Below, in pieces: positions 12,290 to 23,389 of a stretch of DNA of 64,000 nt; position 1 is the stretch's first letter, and each line of letters starts with the position of its first letter. Origin of the DNA: Patiria miniata (taxonomy: Eukaryota; Echinodermata; Asteroidea; Valvatida; Asterinidae); contig NW_024037076.1 of NCBI RefSeq assembly GCF_015706575.1, positions 7,660,777 through 7,724,776 of the forward strand, given 5' to 3'. The notes under the pieces were generated by a model. That model did not search any database. It was given only the letters and a program-made list of their open reading frames with translations, and was not told the DNA's origin. The translations under genes and the position numbers were made by a program.

Positions 12290-13147
12290 CTTGACCAAGC
12301 CTGTCAAGCCAAGCTTTTTCACTGAACAAACGGTCCGACAGCCGTTTTACCCTACTTGTCACGGCACACGTACGCCACCCACAGCCCCCTGGCAAGCTCC
12401 GCTTTGCCTGTGTGATACGCCCCAGACACAAATCTGTACTGTAATAATAATAATAATAAAGGACATTTATATTGCGCAAAACCTATATGGATATACTCTT
12501 CTGCGCATTACAAAAAACAAACAGAAATGCAGAAAAATACAAAATACTAGAAATACTTAATTGTGAAATAAATGTGTTTTTAACCTGGACTTAAATACAT
12601 TAAGTGAAGAAGACACAGTACACATACTGTACACAGTATTATACAGTAACCATGCCGTGGGAGTCACGCGGAAGACAGCCCTGATGCAACAGTATATGCT
12701 CATTATGATAACAAGTACGATGACAATCAAATGAATATTCATCACTACTGCACAATGCAGTCGAAGGTCAATAAACTTTGTACACGTGCGTGTGGTTTGT
12801 TTTGTTTGGGTCAAAGTGCACGGGTTCTGATTGGGTATCGTGTAAAATATGTGCATCAGAAACTTTCGGCCAATATCGGCCGAGAATGTAAAGAAACACA
12901 TGAGGAATTGGCCACGGTTGCGTCAAGGCTGTCTTTCGCTTTGACTGCGGCCGCGTGGTGGTTACTGCATGGCGTGTACGTAGTATGTAGGTAGGTACTG
13001 TATACGTACCGGAGAAGTGCGCTGTACATGTATACATGTACGTACTGGCAAAGTGCGCGGCGTACATGTGCCGTGACAAGTAGGGCAAAACGGCTGACGG
13101 ACCTTTTGTTCAGGGAAAAAGCTTGGCTTGACAGACTTGGTCAAGTC
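12290..13147. repeat. Inverted-repeat element with ~87-bp arms
   Basis: 12290-12376 is repeated in reverse complement at 13059-13147 with about 90% identity by eye. Shared words include gtcaagccaagcttttt and ctacttgtcacggcaca. The interior contains a LINE 3' end (12430-12720). This is consistent with a foldback or MITE pair later hit by a retrotransposon, or with inverted copies of one repeat. Confidence 0.75.
12430..12720 (-). pseudogene. 3' end of a truncated LINE (reverse transcriptase C-terminus plus tail)
   Basis: On the minus strand a frame ends SSSLNVFKSRLKTHLFHN-stop at 12557, preceded by a degraded AVFRVTPTAW-like stretch. This is the typical C-terminal ending of CR1/L2-type LINE polyproteins (WNsLP...sLxxFKxxLKTHLF). 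Downstream comes about 120 bp with tgcgcagaag and gcgcaatataaatg, finishing in an ATT microsatellite (12440-12456), as expected of a LINE tail. It is a 5'-truncated dead copy. Confidence 0.75.
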
Positions 13148-13686
13148 TAGTAAAACTATGGAGATTGTGTTATTAAAGGCAAACTTACCGTTTCTTACGT
13201 TATTTTCTGTTTCTTGCCTATGATTTTATTTACCGGGACGACCGCCATGCCACCAATAATAGAATGAGTGCACATACGCGCACGTACATGTACACTGGTA
13301 CCCACTACCCTGCCTTCAATGTACATTGCACGACTAGTTACTAGTGTAGTGTGGAACCGGTCGAGTGCTGGAATTGGCTCTGATGGACCCGGGTACAAAA
13401 TACCCGGCTCCGATTCGAACGAGTCACGGACAGTACGGATGTACTACGGAGCTTAAGTTGCAAGATTTTCACGCGATTAAATTCATACGGAGCCGATTGC
13501 CCAATTCTCGGCTCTGGCTTTGTGCACAGTACAGAGAATATGTAAGAACCTATTCTTTTGGAGCTGGAACCGAGCATAGCGGATACCCGGTTCTTGAAAA
13601 GATTGGACTCGCATTTCTGGTTCTCATATTGGAACCGGGTAGAACCGAGGAATGAAAGGAACCTCGCAATACTACAGAGAACCCAC

Positions 13687-13971
13687 CTCGATTGTCTGCC
13701 GGGCTGTGGAGTCCTTCAAGACTTCATCCACTGCCTCCTGGGCAGACATGAGATTCGAGCAGTAGTAGCCATACTGCAAGAAAATCTTGTGGTGCTTAAG
13801 GAAGACTTCACTGATGGTCATATTGGTGCGAGTCCGGTGAGGCCTGGAGTTCTGGGTGGAACTGAGGTCTGCGTTGAACTCACAGTGGCCCCGGTGAAGC
13901 TCCTCCAGATTCAGGAAGATGCTATCCAGGACCTTGGGAGGAATCGTGTGGACCAGCTGGTTCTTAAATCC
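13687..13971 (-). CDS. vav: vav exon 7 (DH domain, first half)
   Basis: The largest exon in the window: 95 codons, residues 235-329, acceptor acctttgtcaaccag, donor gtgggt, phase 0 at both ends. It reads GFKNQLVHTIPPKVLDSIFL, then NLEELHRGHCEF, and later VFLKHHKIFLQYGYYCSNL. SIFLNLEELHRGH corresponds to the IFINIEDLLRVH helix (DH conserved region 1) and YGYYCSN to the Y-G-x-Y-C-S motif of Vav. The segment between T-E-K-K-Y in exon 6 and I-F-L-N-L here is 36 residues, the same as in human Vav1. The loop after the first helix (SSTQNSRPHRTRTN) is polar and lineage-specific. Confidence 0.95.
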
Positions 13972-14194
13972 CTGGTTGACAAAGGTAAAGAGGGTGACTG
14001 ACCACATATAATACATGTACATTTACTCCTTGATCAATCCATAAAACTATATTACACAGAGACAGGGGGTAACAGACAGGGCATTTTATTTTTTTTCTTT
14101 CTGGTAATGAAACCAAGGATTCCTCAAAAGTGCCCTAAGCACTGTAGCTCAAAAGCCTGAAGAAGCCTGTAGAGAGAATACAATGAGAAGAAAT

Positions 14195-14376
14195 TACGGT
14201 TTTAGAGGTGGGAGGAAAAGCCCAGATGAATATTCTGAGGAAAACCCACAGAATCTGGTAGAGACTGAAAACCCAATCCACATATTGGCCCGGGCGAGAT
14301 TCGAACCCGGGTCACAGCGGTGGAAGGCGAGGAAAGTACCGCTACGCCAACCTGACTCCCCTGCATTCGGGCGGTA
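14195..14376 (-). mobile_element. tRNA-derived SINE
   Basis: On the minus strand the head contains TGGCGTAGCGG (A-box-like) and, about 45 bases later, GGGTTCGAATCTCGCCC (B-box-like), as in a tRNA promoter. The body then carries ATGTGGATTGGGTTTTCAG, GTGGGTTTTCC and a CCTCCCACCTCTAAAA-type stretch, words common in SINE/LINE tails of marine animals and vertebrates. No cloverleaf with a plausible anticodon arm can be drawn with confidence, so it is not a working tRNA gene. It sits in intron 6, close to exon 7. Confidence 0.8.
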
Positions 14377-15298
14377 CAGCACTACAATGGTCACAGTGAG
14401 ATGTGTGATTGAAAGTTCGTTCCCATCTTGGGACAACATAGTGTTTTGCGTTTTTGAGCAAGGTACTTGACTTGGACTATATTTCAATAATATCGTAGAG
14501 TGACAATATTTTTTGATGCCGAGCAATACCAAATGATTTTGTTCAAATACCAACAAACTCAGTATGGACTTTTATTACCATAATTGTCCTTGTTAAATGT
14601 GAACAGATGTGTGTAAAAGCCCTCTAAAAACAGCTAGGCCACATCTGACTTATATTGATAATTGTTTCAATTCCTTGTGGTCACGGTATCTGAATATTGT
14701 GCTTACTAGTCGGCCATCAGGGGCTTCAAAGTTCTGCCCATGCTGCCTATTTGCAGTTTCCTTAATAACACCATGTGTTATTGTTTTTTGATGATGTAAT
14801 AGTCCTCCCAGATAATTATCTGACAATACTGAATACCATGATATTTTTGTGATAGAATACTGTAGATTCTCATAATCCAATCCTGCACATGCCTACAAAG
14901 CACTTGACTACAACTGCCTCTCTCCACCCAGGAGTATAAATGGAAACCGTTAAGAGTAGAGGTGACATTTCCCTGATCACTCACAAGCTGCTGCAGCAAA
15001 CTGGTCTCAAGGCCTTATGAACAGGGGTGATAATTGGCAAGTGCTTTGAGACAATATTACTAGGTGCAACATTATTAACTCCGACAAGAAAAAAATGAAG
15101 GATGTAGGACAACATCATTTCTCTGGCCAAACATCATCAAAATATAAATTCCACTACAGGCAGTGGCCAAAGTGCTGAAACTTGTTGAACATGAGAACAA
15201 ATTGTCACCTTTTCATTGCTAATACTACTGAACTGCCTTACCAGTACTGATCAATATGAACTACAAGACTTTTTTTATTACCAAAACTATACACTTAC

Positions 15299-15388
15299 AT
15301 TGATTAACATGTAGAGAGCATCTACATATTTCTTCTCTGTTTCGACAATTTCCTCTATGCAGTATTGTCTCTTGTCTTTCTTGGGCTG
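15299..15388 (-). CDS. vav: vav exon 6 (start of DH domain)
   Basis: 30 codons, residues 205-234, donor gtaagtg. It reads QPKKDKRQYCIEEIVETEKK and then YVDALYMLIN. The C-x-x-E-I-x-x-T-E-x-x-Y pattern is the first DH helix of Vav. The acceptor is a tandem ttttcagCAG, so splicing at the second AG would drop the first glutamine (NAGNAG alternative). Both junctions are phase 0. Confidence 0.93.
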
Positions 15389-15960
15389 CTGAAAAGAATT
15401 CATGAATATTAATAATAGAAAGGCTAACTACTATTCATGGCTATCTGATTATGACTTGAATCTAATCAAGATGCAAGGCCAAACATGTTTTATTCATAAT
15501 TCATAAATACCTAAGACAGTTTACGCATTCCTATTGGTCAAGAGCCCATCACGTGGCCAGTCTTAAACGGATGATAAAGACATGGCTAGCTGGTCTTAAA
15601 CACTTTTCCAGTGTCACAATAAAATGTGGACTCCTAAAAATCCAGTGCCTCTTATCGTTTCATTGGTTGAACGTTCAAAATCCTCACGTAGGCATGCGCA
15701 ACACTACCAGGGAGTTAGAATTTTATAGTTCTAAATTCAAAACGCAACGCGCCAGGTGCGTTCTGCGCGACATCGCGTAGAACATGATACGCGCGCGTCA
15801 ATCTCCATAAAAGGGTTGTTTACATCTTACGCGCCAGCTGGACACTCCATTATTTTGCAGGAGGGATGTTTCAAAAAGCATAAAGTGAATTTGTTGAACA
15901 AAATAGGGATGTTTTGAACGAATTATATGATTTTTTTTTACCGAGAAGGTATTTATGAAT

Positions 15961-16125
15961 GGGAATAAATATGTGCTCCGTCGGTATTTATCACTCTGTT
16001 TAAGACCACTTAGAGTCTGGGTGCTGATAATTACCCTCGCCTCCGACTCGGGTAATTATCAGCACCCAGACTCTAAGTGGTATTAAACAGAGTGATAAAA
16101 ACCTCCGGAGCACACATTTATTCCC
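15961..16125. repeat. 165-bp near-perfect palindrome
   Basis: The arms run inward from gggaataaatatgtgctccg / cacacatttattccc. The inner 50 bp around taattatcagcacccagac is perfectly mirrored about a short loop near 16036-16050. One arm has small indels (gttta/attaaac). It is probably a hairpin-type MITE of the same style as those at 59.5, 60.2 and 60.6 kb. It lies in intron 5. Confidence 0.9.
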
Positions 16126-17251
16126 TTATTTATAACTCATGTATAATGGGTTCAATTATGGGACGTACAGCAGACCACACATCTCGCTTCATAATAATGT
16201 CAAATGTTCTAATGAATATTCTTCTCCTAAAATAATTCACTGATATCCAATGTATGTGTAACTGTTTTTTTTTAATGTACCGCTACTTTTTTTCAGGTGT
16301 TAATGTGCTCTATTTTAAGTGTTGGGTTTGTGAACTTGAATACTATGCAGAGCTTGATGCCCTCATGTCAATCAAAAAAAATTCAATAAGAAAGAATAAG
16401 ATTTTGCAGTGGGCATGTAACACTCACTGCCAATTCTTGAAATAACAAAGCCTTGCAAAGAACATCTTAAAGCACAACCCAACACTCTACCTCTGCTAAA
16501 ATGACGGTTAGACTACTGTAGTTCCTCTACAGAGTGAACATTTGATTGCTATTCATGTAAATAAAACGACTAAAAAACCCTAAAAAGAATGCTGTGTTTC
16601 CAGGTAACTTAACTGTTCCGGGTTGGCAATTGATTTTGTATCATTTTAACTTTTTTTATTCAACAGGTGATGGTTATTTGTTTCTGTTTTAGAATAATTT
16701 ATCTACATGTATGTATTTATTTTTTAAGTCAACGTATCCCAAATATGAGTCTGAACTCGTATGCAATAAAGTGGTTTCATACAATGTCTACTTTTCAGTT
16801 GTTCTCCAATATGTTCATGCGTAAATATGTAGTGTGAATGTACAAAACAAACTATTTTGGCAATGTCAACAGAAACACAGCATTTTTTTTTGGGGGGGGG
16901 CTTCCGTAGAGGCAATGACAATATGAAGTCATTTGGCAATGATGAATACGCTGACACAATCTGGCTGTACAGTTCAATTGCATTGTAATTGCGTATAGAA
17001 TCTTTTAATGGCGTATATGGGAAAGTTTGCAGTGAGAGTAACATGTACATGTATATTACACACTTCACTGTGGAATTGATGTGGCTTCAAGTACAGATAC
17101 TATGTTGTGCCATCTATTTCCACAATGCAAATGACACACTTTCATGGCACATTAACAGTTTTGCAGCAATCCATAGAAAGAGTCTCTGTGAGTCAGTGTA
17201 TGGGGAACCCATTTACTTTATATCGCTCTTGGTAAGTGCCTACATGCTTAC

Positions 17252-17402
17252 TTCTGGTTCGGCTAGGTTTGATTGTAAGGGAAATTGTGGCGGTTGGAAC
17301 TGTGACTTCTGCTTGCGGAGCGACACAAGGTCATCATAAATGCTGTCCTCTTCTCCTTCAACGGTGTCATAAATGTCGCCCTCATTGGCCAGATCATGCT
17401 CA
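17252..17402 (-). CDS. vav: vav exon 5 (acidic region with regulatory tyrosines)
   Basis: Acceptor catttcag, donor gtaagc. It completes codon 154 and encodes residues 155-204. It reads EHDLANEGDIYDTVEGEEDS, then IYDDLVSLRKQKSQFQPPQF. Tyr165 and Tyr176 sit in acidic contexts (GDIYDTV, DSIYDDL). Together with Tyr146 in exon 4 they match the spacing of human Vav1 Tyr142, Tyr160 and Tyr174, whose phosphorylation releases autoinhibition of the DH domain. The Q/P-rich tail has no clear counterpart and probably forms a flexible linker. Confidence 0.93.
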
Positions 17403-17517
17403 CTGAAATGGTGATAAAAGTACTTACATGATAAATGTTAATTCTTCTTGAACGTTAGGCTATCATGCTTTTGTCATTAGTATACTATCCCTAACCCCCT
17501 AGTTCTTCCTCAGGACT

Positions 17518-17697
17518 ACCCTGCTAAATCCAACAGAGTCCAAACGGAATTTCCTGTTCAATCCACTATGCCTCATTTTCAGTTGCCTGCTGAATCCAAC
17601 ATTTTACATCAGGAATGTACACAAGGGGTTAACTGCTCAATCCAACAGGCTCCATCAGGTATGTGACATAGTTGGATCCTGTTGGATTCAGCAGGGT
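17518..17697. repeat. Small MITE-like element in intron 4
   Basis: The left end accctgctaaatccaacag and the right end ctgttggattcagcagggt are inverted repeats differing at one of 19 positions. Internal copies of ctgctgaatccaac also occur. Length is 180 bp, about half of this 352-bp intron. Confidence 0.65.
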
Positions 17698-17754
17698 TAG
17701 GGTTACCATGTCGTGACATTTCCCACTGTATATTGTATGACAGCTGATACTTAC

Positions 17755-17829
17755 TCTGCAAGATCTTCCAGATTTTTGTAGATATCTTCATCATATGTCT
17801 GCTGATCCTCAAAATTAACCGCAAAGGCT
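17755..17829 (-). CDS. vav: vav exon 4 (acidic region, first tyrosine)
   Basis: Acceptor aaaaacttgcag, donor gtaagt. It completes codon 129 (Q), encodes residues 130-153 and leaves two bases of codon 154. It reads AFAVNFEDQQTYDEDIYKNL and then EDLA. DEDIYxxL corresponds to the EDIYRCL motif around human Vav1 Tyr142, so Tyr146 is the expected first autoinhibitory tyrosine. Confidence 0.92.
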
Positions 17830-18641
17830 CTGCAAGTTTTTGAAAGAAGCAATATTTTTCTTCATTAAACATGAGTTATAAATAAAACTAAAGTGAAAAA
17901 AATTGATTTTACAACATATCTATAAACTTGTATTTACGACAATTCAGTCTGTTCAGGCTCTAACAGTTTTTTAACACTAAGCTTAAGACTTTTCTTTTTA
18001 CAAAGGCTTTTGTATAAGGTTTTACTATTATCTTTTTTAAATGTAGGTCTTGTTTTTGTAATTTTAAGTTTGATTGTTTTGACAGTGTTTTCTAAAATAT
18101 CTAGTGTTTTTTACATTTAAGACTAATGTTTAATTCAAATTCGTACTTTTAATATTTTAGCTACTGTTTAAATTTGTTGTAATGCGCATTTGAACATTTT
18201 ATGGTATATGTGCATAATAAATGCAATTTTATTATTAAGGTGGATGCATATTCCTGACAAACAGGCTTTCCACAAACAGTAAGACATATGCAACCTTCAT
18301 GAGGAACAGGCTTGTGCAATAAGTTAAACCAGGAAAAAACCAAGACCAATGTAATCCATCCAGAATATTGAATATTTATGGAATGAGTACTGGGTGAAGT
18401 TGACACTATCATTCATATTCAGTAGACAGGACAGTGCTCAAAGCACATTGTACATGTACAGTACATGTACATGTCAGTAGAACCTCCAGTGTATCCAATT
18501 ATGCAACTACGTAATATTCATGTAATACATGACAATGAATTAAAGGACTCCCCCCCCCCCACAAAAAACGGGCATATTCATGCCCCTCTTCCATTGTGTC
18601 TGCAATTTTAATACAAGTCAATGAAAATGACTGCTACTTAC

Positions 18642-18700
18642 TGAACACCTTGTGCTGCAGCTAATGGTGATTGGGACAATTTGGAAAGTGTGTAGATAAC
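18642..18700 (-). CDS. vav: vav exon 3 (end of CH domain)
   Basis: A 59-nt exon with acceptor aaatttgttatag and donor gtaagt. It reads VIYTLSKLSQSPLAAAQGV, residues 110-128, plus two bases of codon 129. VIxTLSxLS closes the Vav CH domain. It joins exon 2 (FDVTDFGQ) in phase 0 exactly as in the vertebrate proteins (DFGKVIYTLS). Confidence 0.93.
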
Positions 18701-19310
18701 CTATAACAAATTTATAAAAAAAATCCATTAAACTATCGTCTACAAATAATGCCAGTTTTGATAAAACCGTTAAGCAGAAAAGTTTGGCCAGCTCATTCAA
18801 GCAATAATATAGGTCTCGTTCAAATGACGTCATTTCTTACAGACCATCCACGTGCATCAGCATTTTTGAGCGTCAACTTGCATAACGCCCATCAGCTGCG
18901 TCGTATTTCGAACACATTTCGAGCAATAAGCGCAGTGTTTGGAACATTTTCAACACTGCGCAATGCGTGCTAGATTGCGTAAAATACGCAGTTGCACTTC
19001 TACAGTAATGGCCGTCATTGAACGAGCCCTATCATATCAAAATTTCATGGAGTTGCTAAGCACATAATTATCACAAAGCTGCATCAGACAGAAAATTGCT
19101 CAGTACAGAAACTATTTGTTTTTCCCCAAAAAGTTATATGTTCTAGTAGCTCAATTATTTCGCAGGCTTACACTCATGACTGGTTTTCAGACGTTTGTTT
19201 TTGTTTGTTTACTTGTTGGGTTTGTTTGTTTTTATTTTGTTTGTTGGTTGGGTTGTTTGCTCAGCACATTTATGTGCTGTTAAAAACACATTTTTCCCCT
19301 ATACTACAGC

Positions 19311-19513
19311 CAGTGGCGTAGCCATGGGGGGGGGGGGGGGACGTGGGGGGCGACAGCCCCCCCATGAAACCTTGTCGCCCCCCCAGTTGCCCTCCCCCCC
19401 CACTGAGATTTTGAGTTTCTAAAAAAGTTATCATTGATCTACATGACGCCCCCCCATGAAATGTTCCAGCCCCCCAGCGCCCCCCCACTGAAAAATTCCT
19501 GGCTACGCCACTG
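19311..19513. mobile_element. hAT-type MITE, 203 bp, perfect 8-bp target duplication
   Basis: The 14-bp terminal inverted repeats are perfect (CAGTGGCGTAGCCA). The element is flanked by ACTACAGC on both sides (19303-19310 and 19514-19521). The interior is C/G-homopolymer-rich and made of cccccccatgaaa-like words. The 8-bp duplication and CAG...CTG ends place it in the hAT superfamily. It is non-autonomous and lies in intron 2. Confidence 0.93.
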
Positions 19514-20277
19514 ACTACAGCTCTGTCATATTTGGCAAGAAAAAATCAATCAACCCCTTAAAAATGTAAAAGAACAATGAAAGAGAGTTAATCAAGCGTT
19601 AATTTGATACAAATGTCTTGAACTCCTGTGAATTTGTAATTATTTTTTCCCAGTTTTCCCAGTGGGATAGGATATTTAAATGTTTCATTGGTGTCTATGG
19701 GAATTTATTTACTGACTTGCTCCCATACAATTAAAAGGATGTAGGCTCCTGGCAATAATGCCCAGGGTTCAAAAAAACATGTCAACAACGTGAACATGGG
19801 CATTGCCAGGGGTTTTTTTTAGAGGGGGCAAATCACAAGCAGGAAAACATTTGCTGACAGACCACTCCTTGGTAACCAGGAATTAATCCAGTCGCCCGGC
19901 CTCAGCATAAATAACAAATAGGGGGGGGTAGGGGAACATCATCTGACTCCAGGGGACGCTCTTCAAAGTGGACAGTATTCAATGTGTTTTCATTCATACT
20001 ATTGGGTTAAAAGTTGGTGAGGGTAACACATCTAGTGCCGCTTGTGAGATGCTGATTAAATGAACACCATATTATTGACTCCCCTTTTCCCTCATGACAC
20101 CCATGAACACGAGTACTCAAGAACTTGTTGAACTTTGCGTCTAATGAAAAGAGGAGAATACCTAGCAATCTGTTTGCTTGTGCCATTTTTTAAAAGTAAT
20201 GGAAATTAATAGCCAAATTGGAAAGTTGGCTTCAACTTTTTGTGGGGCTGATAGTCATGCAAATATTAAATCCATAC

Positions 20278-20394
20278 CTGGCCAAAGTCAGTGACGTCAA
20301 ACAGTCCATTGGGTTCGAAGAGATCCTCACTTCTGAGGCCAAAGACTCTAGAACAGGCTTGCAGGAATGTGCGAATATTTTTAATGCAGAGGAA
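20278..20394 (-). CDS. vav: vav exon 2 (CH domain)
   Basis: 39 codons, residues 71-109, acceptor tgtctttccaacag, donor gtatgg, phase 0 at both ends. It reads [20 protein letters not shown], then [19 protein letters not shown]. FLCxKNIRTFLxAC and LFDVxDFG are diagnostic of Vav CH domains (human Vav1: FLCLKNIRTFL and DLFDVQDFG). The proline in FEPNGLFDV matches the conserved E-A/P-x-x-L-F-D-V turn. It is separated from exon 1 by 37.4 kb. Confidence 0.96.
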
Positions 20395-21367
20395 CTGTTG
20401 GAAAGACAGGGAGGAAAATGTCATCAATGCAATTCAATCTTTACAGATGTTGCATTCAAAAAACTTGATAAAATAAATAAAATAAAATACACATTCTTCA
20501 CTGTTTGTCTATTTCCATCTAACTTGATGTTAGCAATGTTTGTTATTTTGGGGTTTACATGTAAGGGAGAGTGGGGAAAACGGACGCTCAGGTAAAACGG
20601 AATCCCCTTCATATCTCAAATATGTCACAGGACAAGTACAATGTACATGGTGTCAAAGCTGGTAAAATCCAATGTCAAAATTTGAAGACACCCATCTGGG
20701 AAATGGTTAACACCATCAATACAAGACTTTTGACACCAAAAGTAACGCTGTATCTCTTAAATAACCCCAACCCCCTGAAATTCAAAATTAACCCCAAAAT
20801 GGCCTTTTCTGGCTATTCTGCGGATTATAACCTGACTAATCCTGTTGTAGTAAAGACTTATTATTTCAAATTGAAAACATTCAGGCACAATAGCATATGG
20901 AAAGAACTCGGATAGATGCTTAAGCTTGAGGCGCTGCCTTGAAAGTTTAACCCCTGAAAGAGACAACAGAAGCATAGCAAGGGCATTTACATGTATATTA
21001 TTATTAGGGGGGGGGGGATAACAATGTCTTGAAAAGGGCACTTGCACATCCAGGCTGAAATGTATATACAGACACATTTTTTCTCAGTACACTTGGCCTC
21101 CGTAAAATCAAATTGGGGAGGGGGGGGGGGGCTGGTACCATCTGTCGATGGGGGTGCTGTTCTAACCGAATAATGCGCACTAGTATAACGGATGTATGGT
21201 GCTTTTCATGGCGATACATGCATACAATTCTTACAAAGGCGCCCATACAGCCGATGGCACAATGGCATGACTTTTTGTAAAGTTACAATTTATAGACATT
21301 CCTGTATTATTCGTGATTGCACTGATAAATAAGTAAAGGCTGATTCAATGGATATGTATGAAATTAC

Positions 21368-23223
21368 CAGTGTTGGAGGTCTCGAGGCCGGCCTCTGCCT
21401 CGAGGCCGATTTTCATGGCCTTGGCCTCGGCCTTGGCCTCGGAGGTGCAAGGCCTCGGCCTTGGCCTCGGAGCCTTCCGGCCTCGGCAAATCGGTCGAGG
21501 CCGGCTCGAGGCCGCCCATTTTGATGTGTTTTCTATTCTAATTAATTTTAATTTTTTACCGTACCAAACCCTCGAGATTCTGCCGCAGTGGGTTCCGTGA
21601 AACGAACGCATATACAATGTACGCACGAATGAACTGGAAACTGGTTGCATTGAACGTACTCACGTATGTAGCATCTTCGCTTAGCCTGCGCTTCAGCTTT
21701 CCACGTGCGTGCAAGCATTATAACTGTTACCGCGTGCCAGACTACATAAGTCTGGCACCAATCCCATCTGCGTACAAGAACATGTGGTAGTAGACTAGTC
21801 TGGTTGCAGTGTTGTACAAAATTTTCTCGTTTCGCCTCTGTACCCCGACCTTTAGAAATGATTTGCGGCAAGGTGCAGCAAGCTTAACCATTTCTTTTTA
21901 TAGGCCACTGTTTCAGTAAAAGTCTGAACTTTCTGGGTACGATCGAGTATACTAGTCCGTACTATTTTTTTTCATAAAGATATGATAAAAACAGTTACGA
22001 CTTATCAAGTAGATTTTATTTTTACACGGTGATTTAAATGAAAGTTCCGGCTCACACAGTAATGTTTGGCGCAAATGGTCGATATGGAAAGCGCGCGATT
22101 TCAGAATTCGTTTTTCCATCCAAATGAATGCAAAGTTCTGAATGAATGTTTTAATAATAGGAGTCAGTATTCCTCGTGGTACCAGGATACTTTTTTGTAT
22201 TTTTAGAGCCATGTTGATACTTATTACATGTATAAGCACGGTTTGAAATTGACTAATTTTGCGTGGTTACAGATATACGGCCAAAACCTCTGGACTCCCT
22301 ACCTCTTGCCATGATCTTAAAATTCTTCGAAGCCATTGGATTCAAATCGGATGCTCCGAGAATTCATGGTCATTTTGATGAACTGAGTGATATCATGTAC
22401 GCATGTTCCGTGTTGCCGTGTTGTTTGGAGTGGGATTGGCCATTGCGAGACTTTGTCTGGTACCGCGGTATTAACAGTGATAATGCGTGGACACTTATCC
22501 CGTTGTGTGGAGCGGGATTCGAACTAAGCTTTGCCCGTGCGTAACGGCGGGCCGTCTGGCATTGTCTGGTCGCACCGCGGTGTTTGCTCGGCGCGCGCCT
22601 GGACAGTGCGAAGGTCAGGGGGGGGGGGGGTCGTAACTTTTTGGTTATGAGTGGTAAAAACCTGATTCAAAAATCAAGTTGTTGTTTATTTGATGGGGAT
22701 TCCCATGATATTAAGCATTTTGATAGGTTTTGAAAATAAGATTTATAAAACATGCTAAAAATAAATGATGTAAATCTTACAGAATAGAAACTCAAAATTT
22801 GGCCATTTAAATTGTTGTATCTCCAAAGGGCAAACACCTATGAGCCTGATTCAAACGCCATTGATTTTGTTGTGTAATTTGCTTTCAGTGATACAAAACT
22901 TGAGATTTCTTTCTTTAAAAAATAAAATTCGCCGGACTCCCTACAAGAGGAAACCCATTGCAAGCTGTAAATTTGTACGCCAGGCACTCCAAAACTCAGT
23001 GAATTCAACTAAAAAGATGTTAAAACTCCAACATAATCTTAGCCTTGTTTTAGTGATTTATATTTTATTACGTGTTTTGATAGCTGGCCTCGGCCTCGGC
23101 CTTGGCCTCGGAGGTGGTGGCCTCGGCCTTGGCCTTGGCCTCGCGGTTGTGGCCTCGGCCTTGGCCTCGGAGGTTGTGGCCTCGGCCTCGGCCTCGGAGG
23201 TTGTGGCCTTGACTACAACACTG
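21368..23223. mobile_element. hAT-like element with GGCCT-rich subterminal arrays and 8-bp target duplication
   Basis: The ends are CAGTGTTGGAGGTC and, in reverse complement, CAGTGTTGTAGTCAAGGCC. GAAATTAC flanks both sides exactly (21360-21367 and 23224-23231). Next to each terminus is an array of ggcctcggccttggcctcgg-like hexamers (21375-21520 and 23083-23217). The interior contains a second dispersed repeat (22490-22890). No transposase is recognisable. Low-complexity ORFs over the arrays are artefacts. Confidence 0.9.
22490..22890 (+). repeat. Dispersed repeat copy (inverted relative to 6850-7500)
   Basis: It is the reverse complement of the segment in intron 7. Shared words include gtgtggagcggga, ttatgagtggtaaaa, ttgatggggattcc and gccattgattttgttgtgtaa. 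It contains GCGGGATTCGAAC, B-box-like on the opposite strand. It lies within the hAT-like element 21368-23223, so it was either captured by that element or forms part of it. Confidence 0.75.
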
Positions 23224-23389
23224 GAAATTACTATGCCATCTTTATTAAAGATGAAAAGACGGACATGGATGGACATTCTTGAATCATACTACTTTCATTC
23301 TTATGATTAATCCAGCTCTTGTTCCATTTATATTACTTATTCAATGTAAAATTGGTATCATTAAACACTAAAGCAACCTATTTTATTTA

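Noticed and set aside
13330..13680. Gene suggested by overlapping ORFs on both strands
   Set aside because: The sequence is made of repeated ggaaccg/gagccg-like words that look like a decayed repeat. No conserved domain is present, and it adjoins vav exon 7 without splice continuity.
14285..14376. Functional tRNA gene
   Set aside because: A- and B-box-like words are present, but no reliable cloverleaf or anticodon arm, and it continues into a SINE body.
22840..23310. Gly/Leu-rich ORF over the GGCCT array
   Set aside because: Low-complexity translation of hexamer repeats within the hAT-like element.
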